Origin: Anarhynchus alexandrinus
Taxonomy: Eukaryota; Chordata; Aves; Charadriiformes; Charadriidae
Direction: 5' to 3'
DNA: 64,000 nucleotides
Assembly (NCBI GenBank): GCA_008711295.1
Contig: VUYV01000298.1
Span: 409,687-473,686, forward strand
Both the position numbers and the translations under genes were made by a program. The notes below the pieces were generated by a model. The model was not told where the DNA came from, made no database searches, and worked only from the letters and a program-made list of their open reading frames with translations. Positions 1 through 13,984 of the stretch are shown here, piece after piece. Numbering within the stretch: the first letter of the stretch is position 1; each line of letters begins with the position of its first letter.

Positions 1-1281
1 ACAGCCTTTCTCCCCTTGCCTGGCTGCCGGCCACACGCCGCTGCTATGTCTGCTTTCCTCATGTCCCCCTCTACCTCTCCCCAAGGTGACAGCTCTCTGC
101 TTCGCCTACGGCCCGGCTTGCCACACGCCACCTGCCTTCCTAATGGCTCCCCACCAGCCATCACCCTTCCCGGTCCCATTCCTCCAGCAGTCACACGCCT
201 GCACAGCCCCGACTCCAAGGGGTCTCCGGGCAGCGCCAGCCCTTGGGCAACCAGATGGTGGTGGCGGCTATAAACCCTTTCACCAGATTCCCGACTCATT
301 ACCACATCGCAACGGCAGCTCCTCTGGCCAGCTCTGGCGTCACCACAGGCACGCCGTGCATGCTGCACCCAGCACAGGTTTCCAGCCCAGAAGTAACACG
401 GTGCTGGAGGGGGCTCACCCAGGGGCACAGCAGACTGTCATCGAACAAGGCCATGGCGAAAGAAGCCAAACATCTTAAGAAATACACTGTGACTTGAGCC
501 GAAGCATCGCAGGCCTTGGGGAAGAAAGTATCTGACATTCTGTGATTGCTGTCATGCAGAAGACCAGACCAAATCAGGGTCTTCACCTTTGGTTCCTGTT
601 CTGCAAGCGATTCTCCTGAGCAAGAGCAGCCCTTGCAGAAATGCCTCCTGGCTGAACAAGCTCATCTGTGCTCACAGTAACCTGAACTTGCCTTCACAGG
701 TGCCTCCGGTGGGTCCCTTCTCAAAGGGGATTCCCAAGGATTCCTCGCCAAAGAGCTGCAGGTGCAGATGACCGTCACCAGGTGCAGATGATCCCCACCA
801 CTGTTCTGTCCTCAAGTTTCTGTGAATCTACGTATCAAATAGATCAAAGAGGGCAACCTCCTCTCTGCTTGCATTTCCAGCTTTGCCTTCAAATCAGCCT
901 CTGATGTTACTGCTTCCCTTTCGCTACTGCTTTTTTTGCCTCCTGGTCCTGTCCATGGCTCTGGCCTGCCATTATGCCATTTGCTACATTGCTAGTATTA
1001 TTTTCTCTATGCCCATTCCGCTTTCTTCAAACTCACTCTTTGCATCAGTTTCTCCAAAGACACTTTCTTCCAGTTCATGTTATTGCTTTCTTTATGACAG
1101 AACTGCGAGATCTGAGTTTTTACAGGACTGAGCACGTCCCTTCCAGACCAATGTGGCAGATAAATCCTCTCAGAACACATGCAACAGCAAACAGCACAGC
1201 AATACACACGATGTTCCCGCACCAGATCACTGTTTATACACATGCGCACACACACAAAAATGCTTGTAAATGCTTTTTGAG
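1..1281. other. Non-coding block, probable intron
   Basis: No gene is recognised here. Short ORFs on both strands have no recognisable domain or convincing splice context. The only visible structure is an imperfect 20-base tandem duplication at 761-800, listed separately. If the minus-strand first exon near 50.9 kb is real, this block is probably part of its long first intron, but it could also be intergenic. Confidence 0.5.
761..800. repeat. Imperfect 20-base tandem duplication
   Basis: Two adjacent 20-base units, 761-780 and 781-800, both begin ggtgcagatga and end cacca. They match at 17 of 20 positions. This is a simple local duplication with no known function. Confidence 0.75.
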
Positions 1282-1336
1282 AAGGAGGTGGGACCAGAGA
1301 GCTCTTCTAACATACACAATTCTATGATTCTGTCAT
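1282..1336 (+). mobile_element. CR1 LINE, 3'-end fragment
   Basis: The segment reads like the extreme 3' end of avian CR1: a 'gaggtgggaccagagagctc' stretch followed by the diagnostic attctatgattctgt tail. CR1 copies are heavily 5'-truncated, so an isolated 3' end of about 55 bases is normal. Nothing upstream of 1282 is recognisable as CR1. The tail sequence, not length, carries the call. Confidence 0.75.
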
Positions 1337-2799
1337 CTTTTTGCAAGCAAAGTAATAAAGACTAGAACTGGAAACAGCACTGCTCACTTGACAGCATACA
1401 GCAGTGGTCTTCTCCCAGCGTTGCTGTAGCACCACAGTGTGACCTTTGCTGTGACATTTCACTTCTCCAAAAATCACAATTCATTCCCATTAAAGCCGAT
1501 AGGACATCAAAGGTCTTCTTTTGCAATGCACCTAGTAATCTACCAATGAAAACTGTGATGTAAATAAGTAGATAATTGCGACTATGCTTAAGACCAAGGA
1601 ACATCACTACAGTATAACATATTATTATTATATCACCTGAAAAAAACTTGTAAATATGAAAATATTTCATACTTTCCCATTCCTTGAGAAGTCTTTGATA
1701 GGGTAAGGAGAGTTGACTTATGTAAATATACTATTTAAATGAGGCATTTTTGACAGCCATTTTGACAGTCTCCTGAAGAGACCAGAGCTGGCCATGACCA
1801 GTGGTACACAAACCAGAGACAGGTACGTGGGCTGGAGGCTGAGCCCCCTGGCCCCAGCCAAAGGAGCAGAAGGACCGACTACGGCTACCAGGTCTACCAG
1901 CATCAGGGCAATACCGAGCGCTGCAGCTGCCTTTTTGGCACCAGGAAGACAAAAGTGTTGTTACCAAACAGACCCGGCAAACTAAATTCAGGAACCCCTC
2001 TTGGCACCGGCTGAGATGTAGATAAGGACAAGGAGCTCTGAAGTTTGCTTTCCTGTAGAAAGCAAATTTTACCATGGTAGAGAGTTAGGGGCTCTGTCCT
2101 GTTTCAGACCTGAAGGTGCCCGTGCCTTCCACCAGCGTTTTCCATAGGGACAATTTCGCCCCTAGAAAGTGGGGAGCCCTTCAGTTAGCACCAGTAAGGG
2201 AGAGAAGATGTTTAGTTTGATAACGTGACTGTCAGTGGGATTTTGAAATGTCACTCCCACACCTAGCAGATGCAGTTGGCTCATTCCTCATTTTAGAAAA
2301 ATGTACTGAAGTTCCTTTTGTAATTGATGCAAAATGTTTCACAAGGCTGGAGCTTTATTTTGAAAAAAAAAAAGCCACACACACAACACCAACCCTCTCA
2401 TTCCCTTTCAATTGAAAGGCATTTTAATTAATTCTCTTGAACACATTTAAACTGTTCTATCCTTTTTAAAGACGCTTTTGCAGGGACAAGCTATCTCCTT
2501 AAGTAAAACCCATATGGCACAGAGCTGAACTAAAAATGCCCAAAACCAAAAAAGCGAGCTGATGTTTCAGGAAGGTGGATCCTCCACCTATCATCATTCT
2601 TGGCCCTGACTTTGCCAAAACATACATCTGTGAATAACTCTGGCAGGATGACCAAGACAAATGTTTGTATAATGGGAGCTTGAAAATGTAGCTTGTTTTT
2701 AAACAAGCATGTAAGACAAATCACAACTGGAATGACAGTATAAGTAACAAGTGAGAGGAGACACCAAAAACCTGTGGGAGAAAGATGACATGAGTCCCA

Positions 2800-2861
2800 A
2801 TTAGTTTTGGTACCTTATCTTACAAGTGAGCTCACCTAAGAATTTGAGTACCAAAACTAAT
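2800..2861. repeat. 62-base near-palindromic hairpin
   Basis: The outer arms are a perfect 14-base inverted repeat: ATTAGTTTTGGTAC at 2800-2813 and its reverse complement at 2848-2861. Inside, TCTTA pairs with TAAGA, and the centre GTGAGCTCAC (2826-2835) is itself a perfect 10-base palindrome. Folded RNA would form a long stem with small internal bulges and a tight apex. It could be a degraded miniature inverted-repeat element, a small-RNA precursor, or an unrelated palindrome. The arms are seen directly; any role is inference. Confidence 0.8.
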
Positions 2862-5010
2862 CTATTAGATGAGCTGGTTTGGGGTTTTTTTAGTGACAAT
2901 TTTCAATCCATATAAAAATTGTCCCTTAAACACCACAAGCCCACGTGCACTCTTCACATCCTCTTTACCCCTTCAAACTTTTTCCTCCTCTTTGGACAAA
3001 TGCACCTGAAAGAAGAGGAAAGCCCAACAAAACAGCCTCAAATTTACTGTATCTTGAATCTAGGATATATAAAAATGTGCATGTGGAAAGAAAATTTATT
3101 CCCGAGTTAACATTTCACTCAGAAATAAATCTTTGATTTTTATCTTGTGGCAACTAAATCTCTCCCTGCAAGTCCTGACATTGAACTTCATAGAAATTGG
3201 ACCAGGCTGCTAGAAAACTTCCATGACATTTTCTAAGGGCCCAGATCTATATACCCATATGCTGGTCTTTAACTTCATCAGCAAAACATATTGGATTTGT
3301 TTCTGAAGGTTGGAACAACATTATTTACCCTCTGTTCCATCATGCAAAGTTTAAAAGTGAACTCAATTGGGTTTGTTATTTGTCCTAAAACTACGGCAAT
3401 GATCACTTTATCATCAGGATTAAATTCAGCTTGTTCTTAAAACTCATCACAATTCTCTAAATTGCTCTTCTGTTTTCACAGGGGGGGTTGGTTGAATTTT
3501 CTTCTTTGAGAAAAATCGGCTATATAGAAATATATTAGCCCATGAAACAGTCACCAACGTTTGGTAGAGAAAGGAAGACAAACATACCCTGTACCAAATT
3601 CTGTGCTGTTGTTATCCTCCATTACACAAACACTTGGCAGGCTTCCATTATAAAATTTATGCACTAAAATTAGCTCTCACAATTGCAATCAATTGCAACA
3701 ATCAAGCGCAAGTAATTAAAAAAAAAAGGAAGGTGAGCATAGAAAACAATGTTACAGCACTGCAATGGTTCACCTATTTATTTATAATTATGTCCAATAC
3801 AGTCTTTCTATCCATCGTTCATAAGGCTACAAAGCACACAACCTATAAGCAGAGTAATTTCTCAACAAGAAGCTTCCTTCTGCAATGCCCCGGAACGTTT
3901 CCTTGTCGTTTCATTTTTGGCACTCCCTCCCCATCTTGGGGAAGGAGGCTGGGAAGGGACCCTACCGACCCTCCAGCGCAGGAGATGCCCACCTCCCCAT
4001 CTCCTCACACCCCAGCTTTATCCAGCACCTCTCAGGCTGCTTCACGTACATGTGCACGCAACCCCTTTTCCTTGTCCCTGTTTCTGCAGACAAGCGACCT
4101 GGGCACCGCTGCCCTCTCTGCCCTTTCTCGCCCAGGACCCATCTGCGCAGTGCTAAGGAAGGGGATGGTCCAGCTCCGCAGGACGCCCTTGGGGACAACC
4201 TGGCCTTAGATCTATAGATTCTTTCCAGGGCTGGATCGCATCTTCGGCACTGGCTGCCAAATAGCAGAGCACAGGAGCTTTCCAGGAGGGGCAGGGAGGG
4301 ACGGGTCCCCAGAGCAGCACCGGGACTGCCTGTCACCGTAACAACCTGCAGAGCAGGGATGTGCACATCACCACTTTGCAAACATGAGCCTTTTTTTCTT
4401 GCTACGGTGTGGGGAGGGGTTAAGGGTTAAAAGCCATCTTACCAACCAACAGCAAAGCGTGAGGAACACTCCTCAAAAAGATTTTCATGACAGTGAATGA
4501 CTTTAAAGACAACTACACACTGACTTGGTTGTTATGCATCTTTTTTAATCATCCTCTTTGACGCAGATGGTATATACTGTGTATGGTTTGGTGCCAGAGC
4601 AGAACTCAAAGTTACAGGCAGCTTGGTACAGATTTTTCCCCCTTGAAACAACAACTCATGAAACTAGTAATAAATGTTATATTGTTTGGAACGAAAAGCA
4701 GATAATGTATATAAACTTCTGGAAACTAAACACATATGGCAAGAATACGCTAGAGGATGTAGAATACTCTAGAGAATGCAAATAATGAAAAAAAACCCTC
4801 TCTGTGTAATTCAGTGTAAATACTACATGTGATTGTCTCTTCTCTCCCACGTGCGTCCAAGCAAATCAATGTCTGGCATCCCACTTTAATCTGAGCATTC
4901 CTCCGTCTTCTATACTAAGAATCTACGTAATTTCTGGCCCCCAAGAACCTGCATCTTGCATATCATCACACATTCAAACTGAATTACCTGCCACTGTTTT
5001 AACTCACTCC

Positions 5011-5055
5011 TGGGTTTTGGGTTGGGTGTTTTGGGTTTTTTTTTGTTTTTTTTTC
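5011..5055. repeat. G/T-rich low-complexity run
   Basis: The + strand alternates GGGTTTT-like blocks and then poly-T. Read on the minus strand it is an A/C-rich tract. No function is inferred. Confidence 0.8.
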
Positions 5056-6099
5056 CTTAAACAGGTCACAGCTGTATTATAAAGGAATACAGATCAATAA
5101 AGAAGCATATGGTATTAAAGGAACATTTCAGTTTTGCAGAGAGGAGTAAGAAAAGTTTGCATGGTACAGCTTGATCAAATCAAAGCAAAGCCCTCAGGTA
5201 CTACACATTTGTCTCCCTTCCTCAGTTCCTAACAGCAGATGCTCTTCTGACCCAGACCTATCACATTGAAGAAAAAAAATGAACATAAACTCATCATTCT
5301 TTGTATCATCTAAAAGCTATTTGCAGTGGTAAACATGAAACAAATTAAGCCATTTTGGACACAACAGAGAGCCCACCAACACAACTTTAAGAATTTTCCA
5401 TGGACGTCACTTGGCTTTGGTCCAAGCCCATAATGTCATTTCTCACTGACATCCTTTTGCACCATGAAATTCACATTCACAATTCATATCGCATAAAGCC
5501 AAAGAGGCCTCTCAGCAAAACATCCAGAGAAGCAGCTGACTCTTCAGCAAAGTCTACCATTAAAAAAAAGCACATGGGCATGATCAAAAATGGATTTAGT
5601 ATAATACCGGTTCATATGACACTAAATAGAAGCTGGTATCTAGCACATCTTGCCTTTATTTTATTTTCTCATTGAATACACCTGTTCTTCTCCTTCAAAA
5701 TGAGGGCTAGGCTGTTTAAACAGCCAAGTTACTTTGCGAGCTATTTCCCTTAGCACACAAGCAAGCCCCGGCAAGAGAAACCATCCCTCCAAAACACGGC
5801 TGCTCCCCAGAGACAGTGCAGGGCAAAATTTGTAGAGTAAATATGCTCTGTGACTGCACACAGAGCCTCACTCTTGGTGTTTCAGCACAGTATATTCCAT
5901 GATTGCTCCCTGCCCCCCAACGAAACGCACGTTGCAATGGGTTCTATCATCAAATTCTCATCAATTCAGCTTTTTCACTCACAGACTAAGCCGCACAGCC
6001 TGAACCTACAGGTTCAAGTTTCTGTGCCCCTCCAGGCAAACCAGCTGGCATCAGAAGAAGGTGACTGTCAAAAACGATTTTGGAAAACAAGAGCTACAA

Positions 6100-6173
6100 T
6101 TTTTTTTTATATTTTTTTTTTTAAATGAGAAGTCTTTCAGTTGAGGGATTAATTTTTTTTTTATTTTTTTTTC
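6100..6173. repeat. Two T-rich homopolymer tracts
   Basis: Two runs of mostly T, about 6100-6122 and 6151-6172, lie either side of a short unique segment. They are low-complexity DNA, and the ORFs crossing them are artefacts of composition. Confidence 0.8.
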
Positions 6174-7427
6174 TCCAAAGGAGAACAGAAATCCCAGAAG
6201 ACCCATGCATCCTGTGGCCATTCACCTGGGAGAATCAGACATGTCCTGAGAAGAAGAGCGGGAACCTGAACCTGGGCTTCCACTTTCCAGCCGAGGTTCC
6301 CGATCACTGCCAAGGCAATGCATCATTCGAGTCCAGAATGGCTTCTTTACTCCCCCTCTGACTCAAATCCAGTTTTAAACCCAAGCATAATGAGAATATT
6401 TCTGAATTCTTCAAGTTTTATAGGACAGCATTTACATTTTCAATGCCACTGCAATTAGAAGTTATGCATAAAACGCAAGGGTGATGTCAAGCTATTTAAA
6501 ATTCCTCAATTTGAGTTTGCATTAAGATTAAGAGGAAAAACAGCTAGGGAGAAGTTTTTTAAAAAGATTTAAGCTGTAAGGGATAGTTTTAAATATAGCA
6601 AAAAGGGAGATGGCTAGAGGAAAGGATTTGGAGGAGAACTGAAACTGAAATCAGAAAAGAGGAATATAACAACACGCCAGACTGCAGAATGCCCTCCAAA
6701 AGCAATGAAAAGATAATCATTGCAAAAAGCATTGCCACAGCAGCAGATGATCAGCAGCTGAACACATCTCTACAAATTCTCATGCTCCTTCAGTGCTATG
6801 AAAATGCAATGATATCCCAAATACTGGAACTTTCTTACATTGGAGAAATAGGGAAAAGAAAACGGCCACACTCCAAAAGTATCTTAAAATATTTCCTGTG
6901 TTGACTAGCACAAAAAACAAATAGTGGCAGAGACTTATATACCCTGCGTTCCCAGAAAGGAAAATCCTTGTTAATTGGCCATCCCACTCCTCATCCTAGG
7001 AAGCGTGCTGCCAGGCTGCTCCAAGTACCAGGGTAAAAGGTCCAAGAGCAGCCACTTAAGTAGATAACTTCAACATGGCATGGCCAACCCAGGCACTACA
7101 CGTCTTTCAAGATCAGGTGCTCACTGAGCAGATGACTGTTCAGATAACAAGCTGTAAACAAAATCATACACATGGATACACAGAAGAAATACTTTGGCTT
7201 CAAAGGCATTTTTCTTCAGCACGTAAACATTGCAGGAATTTCTCTCATGTCTCAAATAGTATTACTCTAAGCACAAAGTCAAGTCCACTCACAGCACAGT
7301 TTATTTTTGTCCGACCATTAGAAACAAAACGACAACCTTTAATCGCTCAGAGAGACCGCAGTACAACATCCTGAGGTTCAGAGATGCTCTGTAACGATGG
7401 GATAAGCTATTTTTGGAAGTCTATCTG

Positions 7428-7440
7428 GTTGCTAGGGCAA
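7428..7440. promoter_or_regulatory. Candidate RFX X-box-like site
   Basis: GTTGCTAGGGCAA resembles the two-half-site X-box recognised by RFX factors (GTNRCC, short spacer, RGYAAC). The second half lacks the final C. This is a motif match by eye only, in a context with no visible promoter. Confidence 0.25.
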
Positions 7441-10400
7441 ATTCTTGTAATGATACGCACCATCCACCAAGCAGAATCTGGTTTGCAAGTCAGGAGAGGA
7501 GGAAAAATTAAGATGAGAGATGACTAACCAGGGTAACGTGAGAAACCAAATGAAATGCCATGCTATACAGAAACACGGTTAGGGCTTCCATGAAGACTCA
7601 GCTGAACTCCTACGTGAAACACGCCTGGTTGTTTTGAGCCAACGGAGCCTAGATCACAGGCTTGAAAGAAATTTCAAAAGGTTGTACAAGGCATCCTGCT
7701 GCCCCCAAGGCAGGATTAATTACATCTAAATAGTACCCTATGCAGGACATACCACTACTGAATCATAAGCATTTGTTCGTACAACTCTCTTGTATCAATA
7801 TTATTTGCCTTGTACACAAGGGATTAAATAAGGCAGACAGAAATGAAGCAGTTAGTCCTCAATTGCACGCTGTCTCCTGCAAAATTAGGAAATCATTCCA
7901 GATGTTTGAAAACCCACATATAACTGACGGATCAGTTTTATAGGAGCTGTATGCATAGATACCTTCTCATTTTCAAAATTACTGGAGCCTCAGTTCACAT
8001 CAACCTGTTACACATCTGGATAGTCTGACGTATTTTATAAAAGATTGTGACAGTTTTTCTATCCAAATTCCACGCTTTCAACTCAAGAAATGTCTTTTGA
8101 AAGTTAACGGGGCAAAGATGGTAAAGAAAGGACAAAAGGGAGGGGGAGGCTATAAATTGTTTTCCATTTTCTCCATGAACGGTGAAGAATGGAAACTTGC
8201 ATACTAATGTTCAAAAATACCAGCTTTACATGACGTAAGCTGGAAAAGGTGTAACATATACCTTACTGCTGTATCTTCTGGTCAGCTTTGCACTGAACTC
8301 AACTGAGATTATAAGAAAGCGCGCACATTAAGTTTAGGAAGCCGCCATGCTCTTCTTGGGAGCTGAGCACTTTGTGTGTCAGAAGAAAGCTTCTGTAATT
8401 AAAATAGTATCTCCCTTACAACTGAGAACAGAGGATATTTAATTAGGCTTTAAACTGTTGAGGAGAGGCTTACATAATAATCTCACTCAGTCCTCACAGT
8501 CAAATGAACAGTGCCTACCAAGGCTTAGCCAAACTTCGGCGTACCTCACTGGTAACAGATAGTACTCCCAACACAACCTGGCGTTAAAACTGAATTAGTG
8601 TGCTCTTTTCCTCTGTTTTGACTTCTGAAATAAAAAGGTTCAAATTGATGAGAGATTTTAACACTGCAGAAACCACAAAGTAAGTGAAATTCATTAAGCC
8701 ACCAGACTCAAAGATTACTGCTGTAAGGAGTGATGCTAAGAGCAGAATGACCACCAAGACTGAAGCCAACACCTCGGCCACAGATCACGTATGGACATCC
8801 AGCAGGGCAGACACCTCCGCCGCAGTCCTGGGCACGTTTCACAGGCCTCTGGTCAGCAGGGATTGCAACTGTCTTCACTGGAATAACCACGAACATGCAT
8901 GACACCAATTTATCCTTCTGTGCCAACACAGGGCACCCCCGGCCTCCTGCCTTTACAAAAGAGCAGTTTTCAGGTGAAGGGCCATCTAACTCATTTACCT
9001 TTGGGCTGCAGATTCCTCACGTACACACGTGTGACACAAGAACGCCCTGCAAGGGTCGTCCCTGCCCATGGGACAGCACAGCCCTGGCAGAAGGTATAGA
9101 CACAGGGCTCCAAGGGTCAGGCCAGCAAGCCAAAGCAGGCAGCAAGCCCTCCCCATTTCTATTGAACATGCAGAGCTTCGATGCCACTCAGAGCTGAAGT
9201 GGCAGCCCTCCTTCTGCTCCTCCGCTCAGGAAACAAGTCAACTCTTACTCAACGAAGCATTTGGGCAAGTAAAGATAAGGACCCAGCTGAACTATTCAGA
9301 GCTCAAGCTGCAGCTGCCTTCAAACCTTTATCAACCACACCACCTAACACAAGGGTTTGTGCTCTTCCAGATGCCTCCCAAAAACCTCTTCAAATGGGAC
9401 TGTTTCATAAGCGGAATTTCCCTGGCCAGTCACAAAAACCTGGCAACTCTCCATATCCACAGTGCGCTCTGCTGCGTGAGCTCCAGCCAAGTCGCCTGCA
9501 CCGCTTGGAGGCAAAGCACAAGCAAGAGTAAGGCACTCCCGAGTTTCTGCAGCAATCCAAAGATGCTACTCAGGCCCTGTAAGGACCATACTGTGCACCT
9601 GGGCACACACATGCAGCAATTTAAGAAACAGTCTTGTTCACTTTAGGTAATGTTAAAGAGGATAATGCTTCCAAATAACTCAGTTTTGAAAAATGGAGTT
9701 TAAATGCCCTTGAAACCTAAGATCATAAAGAGAAAAACACATGTGCATGTGCTCCTAAGAAACGAAACAGCTTTTCAAAACAGGATTTCTCTGACATGCT
9801 CTTAAAGCAAGCTTTTTCACTTAAACCATCATCAACTGAAAAGCAGGAAAGAGACCTCAACAAATTTGTCAGTAAATATTCCCATTCTACAAAGGTAAAA
9901 ACATTTCCACAAAGCAATCTAATAACTTCCTAAACTGATAAGATGCAGTTATACATAATTATAAAATATTTTCACATGTGATATTTGTATATGAACATAT
10001 ACACGTCTCACAATGCATAGCTTCTTACAAACAACTTCAGGAGAGAGTTTGGTCATATGATGACCTACCTCAGGGAACTAGTACAGAGAAGGCTAAAGGG
10101 GAAGATAACGTCTAACCCAAGTGAAACGGATCACAGTCAGGAGAACCATCCTATTGACAGAGATCCAACAGGGAATGAGGAGACCCCGCTTTTATTTCCT
10201 GCAGCTTGGCTTCCTTCCGGGCAGCCCCACTATGCCTCCCCAATCCTCTGCTGCTCCTTTGGCTGTTGTCCTTGCAGGCAAGCAGACAGCTTATTTGTGG
10301 AAAGGGCTCATTTTTGCTATGGGTGTGAGCATTTACCTGCATTAAGGTCCTCATCTTCCTCCAAAGGGCCCCACAGACAGGTAAGCTGGCTCCTCTTCTC

Positions 10401-12279
10401 TGCTTCCCACTGAAGGGAATATGGGTTAATAAATATTGGAAAGGAATCTGCCTGTAGCTTTACTAGACTTCATAAATGGTTAAAATTTTCCTAGACCAAA
10501 AGGGCGCTTGTGGGGAGACACAAAACGCACAGCTGCACAAATGTAAGATTAGGGAAGGAGGATGGAAGGTACCAGGAGGTCTGAAATATTTTTGGTGAGA
10601 CACATACACAGGCTCGCCCAGCCTCCTGACAAGTACTCTGATTTTAAAAGGTGCTTTAATCTGCCTTAGATCTATATAAACAAAGATCATAGAAACAATT
10701 GTATATAGCAGCCTGGGAAAGCGCAATACTGGTATCATCTTTCACTTTGTAGCTTTATGTCAGAGAGGTGGGAGGAGAAGAAAAGAGGGAAGTAAAGTAA
10801 CCACGCGCACCATCACGGCTTGACGTGAACAGGCCTGTTTCTTTTGTTACTTTGGGTCATCAGGATAATTAAATCCTTTATAATAGCCACTGATCCACGT
10901 CAGACAGCGCATATAACTGCGAGCCAGCTTCTATAAGTTGCATAAAAGAGCTGCTATGTATTGCAAAATAGCCTCTGCACCTTGCTCAGCGCTTTCAGGA
11001 CCAATTCTGGCGCCGCTACTTCAGCAGCGCCGTACCACGCTGATCGGCCAGACTGACAGACAGCCTCAGCCCACGCCAGCCATGGAGCCCCGCACGGGGA
11101 GGTCCGCTGCCATTTGGGGAGCAAGGTGGTACCCCGGTGTCTTAGGTCCAGCCTGCCCCATGCCACCCGGGGCACGCCACAGTTCGACCATGGCTCAGAC
11201 GCCGCATGCGCTTTTGGAAGAGCGGTGGAGTTGATGGAAAGGTCAGTCTGAGTCGCTGCACTTCTGTTTCCACCCCTCCTCCCCCAACTGCAGGATTTCT
11301 AAATTAATCTGGGTCTTTAGGCTTGTCGGCTTTTATTGCCGCTTCTTAAAGAAAAGCCCAGCTTTCACGCTACAAACTACAGGGCTGAAATCCCCAGACA
11401 AGTTTAGTAAGTGCTTTTTGCAATTCGCCTTTGCCCTTATTCATCCAAGTGTACTCCCTTAAGTGTCTCCTAAAAATCTAAGATAGGAAATGCGCTTAGT
11501 TTCTTCCTTATTTTCCCCTCCCTGCAACATTTTAATCAAAACGCGCCAGCCAGCTACATCCAGCAGATGCGGGGCGGGTAGGAACAGCACCGCTTTATAC
11601 AGATTGCGCTCTACAAGTCACATCAGCTGGGGGCAGCCTGAACCAATACCCCCCCCCAATCCTGACCTCTGCTATTCTGAGGTCTCTGACTCGGGGATGC
11701 CAGAGGGCAAGAAATCCTGCTTCTGTGCAACAAGACATTGTTAAAGGGAAAATTCCTCGAGCTTTTTTTTTTTTTCCCCCTAAATCCTTGACAAGAAGAT
11801 CTGTGTGTGTATGGCCTGCAGCAAAAATAATCCCGTGCCTACCAAAAATCAAACAGGAATTTACTGACCAGCTCTCACGTGCTGCAGGGACCGAGCCAAA
11901 GCCTAGAAACTTGCACTGGCTGTCCCATGACAATGTAACGCCTCTTCTATTTTAGTTTTGCTTAAGTACAGGAGGGAAAAAAAAGTAGTAAAACCACATT
12001 TAACTAATAACTGGAAACTTTCTGTTAAACTAATCGGAGCACTATACTTGGACAGGGTGCACTACAGCTTCCCAGGACATGGTAACCAACCAAACGTAAA
12101 CCACCATCGGCTCCTGGCAGCATCAGCTGCTCGGCCGCAACAGCACGCATCTGTTAGTGCTGGCAATTTACAACTGGAAAGTATTAGGGAGGGCTGATTA
12201 ATTGCTACAATATGAAATTTCCATGCCTTCATTTTACATTAGCAGCTTTGCAGTTAGCAAAAACCCGAGGGAAAACCAC

Positions 12280-13960
12280 AAAAGGAGGGGGGAGAAAGCA
12301 GCCCCTCTCAGACATGTCCAGGGCCAGGAGCATCCTCGGAGGATGCTCCCTTTTCAGCAGGGCTTCAGCTTTCATCAGAAACAAACAAAGCTTCCATGCT
12401 TTCAGGCTGTGCAGAAAATGCCAGGAAACACAGTGACATCCTCCAGAACCCCCATACAGCCCCAGTGCCCCTCTGTGCTGCAGGGGGAGACTGGCCCAGG
12501 GGCATGCAGCACTGCAGAGGGACCACAACGACCACAAGATGGGTGGAGGCAACACCATCCCTCCTCCTTCTTCCACTTCCCTCCTCTTCTTCCCTCCCCA
12601 AAAAGAGGGGGTGAGACCTTACACAGGGACTCCAAGGCTACAAACCTCTTGCTTCGCACCCCCTCCTCAACCAGCCCCTGGTGCCACAAGTAGGGACCCG
12701 TCAACTTAAAGTGAGGACCATCAAGAGCCGCCTTCGCCTTACCGGAGTGCAGGAGTGGGTCTGAACATGCCCACTTGAATGGGCGCAGGGGCCAGTGACA
12801 GCCACAGGAAAATCCCAAATCCTCTGTCAGAGGGCAAGCTCACCACTGGCCCAAGGCGTAGGGACTCAGTGCATGGAGACACTGGTGTCACAGGCTTCCC
12901 ACCGAGATTCTCGGTTCAAACCCAACAGCACAGCAGCAATTTGCACCTGCTGCGAAAGCGGGAAGTAGGAAACCCCACCTCATCTTGCTCCCTGATGGAG
13001 CAAAGTAAGACTACAGCTTTGTTGTCACCTCCCCTGCATCCCTTGCTGTCCCCTCCGCATGCAGGCAGCGGGCTTATTTCCAATGCACTCTGTGATACAA
13101 ACTCAGACGAACAAAAGAACAAAAACTCTCACCCCCTCCCTCCAGAGAGGGGAAAATTCAGAGTTCGGTCTGCCACTCTGCTACTAGCTGCCGCTGCCAC
13201 GCGGGCCGCCGAACGCCGGGTAATTTCACACGCCATATGTGCGGCAATCGGGAAGCGCTGAGAGCAGAGGGCTGGAGGAGCTGCCACTGCCTGCAAATCA
13301 GCGGTGCTATGGGGAGGGAGAAGCAGCAAAACAGCATCCACAAGTAAGCTGTCACATGCAATCTTTCCAAGGTGACATAACGCCCCTGGACATGCTCCCA
13401 GTCCAACGTGAAAGGCCCATGGACACAGAGTACACTTCAACATCACCTGCCGGCAAGTGCAGCACTGCTGGCAGCGATAAACCCAGAACACAGCATCTCT
13501 CCCCACCACCACATGGCCCACAGGCAGGGATTTCGGGGGGCCAGCATGCTACACAGTGACAGACAGGGTCGAGGCAGCAGACCCAAGGGCACTGCACACA
13601 TGGCTGGTTGCGTGCCATGCACCCGGCTGATTCTGGCAGCTCTGCCCCGTCCCCCCAGCTTACAGCCATACCCCTGGGATCTCTGCCTCCGGCTGGGAAA
13701 CCCACTGGCACATTTCCAAGATTGCCACTGACAGGGACCCAACACCAGGCAGGAGAGCAGGGTGCAGGCAGAACAGTCTGCAGCAGGGCTCAGCAATACA
13801 CACACCAGGTGCAAGAGACCTTGCCTGGGAGGAGAAACCTCTTCCTCACAAAGAGCTCCACCAGTGAGAATACAGTGTTGCCAAGCTTCAGGCATCAAAA
13901 CCTTGAGGTCTACTTCACACCTGGGGTTTTCCAAGGGTCTTTTTTTGGTTTGGTTTGGGG
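12280..13960. other. GC-rich patch in AT-leaning sequence
   Basis: Roughly 1.7 kb is visibly richer in G+C than its flanks and carries overlapping ORFs of 100-160 codons on several frames. Multi-frame openness of this kind follows from few stop codons in GC-rich DNA. I see no domain, no coherent exon chain and no CpG density matching a promoter island. A short perfect hairpin (12327-12349) lies near its left edge. It could hold lncRNA exons or an old repeat. Confidence 0.5.
12327..12349. repeat. Perfect 10-bp stem, 3-base loop
   Basis: GGAGCATCCT (12327-12336), loop CGG, then AGGATGCTCC (12340-12349). The stem is perfect but short. There is no T run after it and no obvious partner feature. 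Confidence 0.8.
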
Positions 13961-13984
13961 TTTTTTTGGTTGTTTTTTATTGCG
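13937..13984. repeat. G/T-rich low-complexity run
   Basis: The + strand is poly-T broken by GG and GGGG blocks, like the tract at 5011-5055. It is low-complexity sequence of the sort scattered through this block. Confidence 0.8.

Noticed and set aside
8584..8781. 65-codon hydrophobic minus ORF resembling a membrane peptide
   Set aside because: T-rich codons give hydrophobic residues by default, there is no signal beyond hydrophobicity, and no splice or promoter support.
9068..9646. 192-codon + ORF
   Set aside because: No domain, no splice context, overlapping ORF in a second frame, and a length I roughly expect by chance somewhere in six frames of 64 kb.
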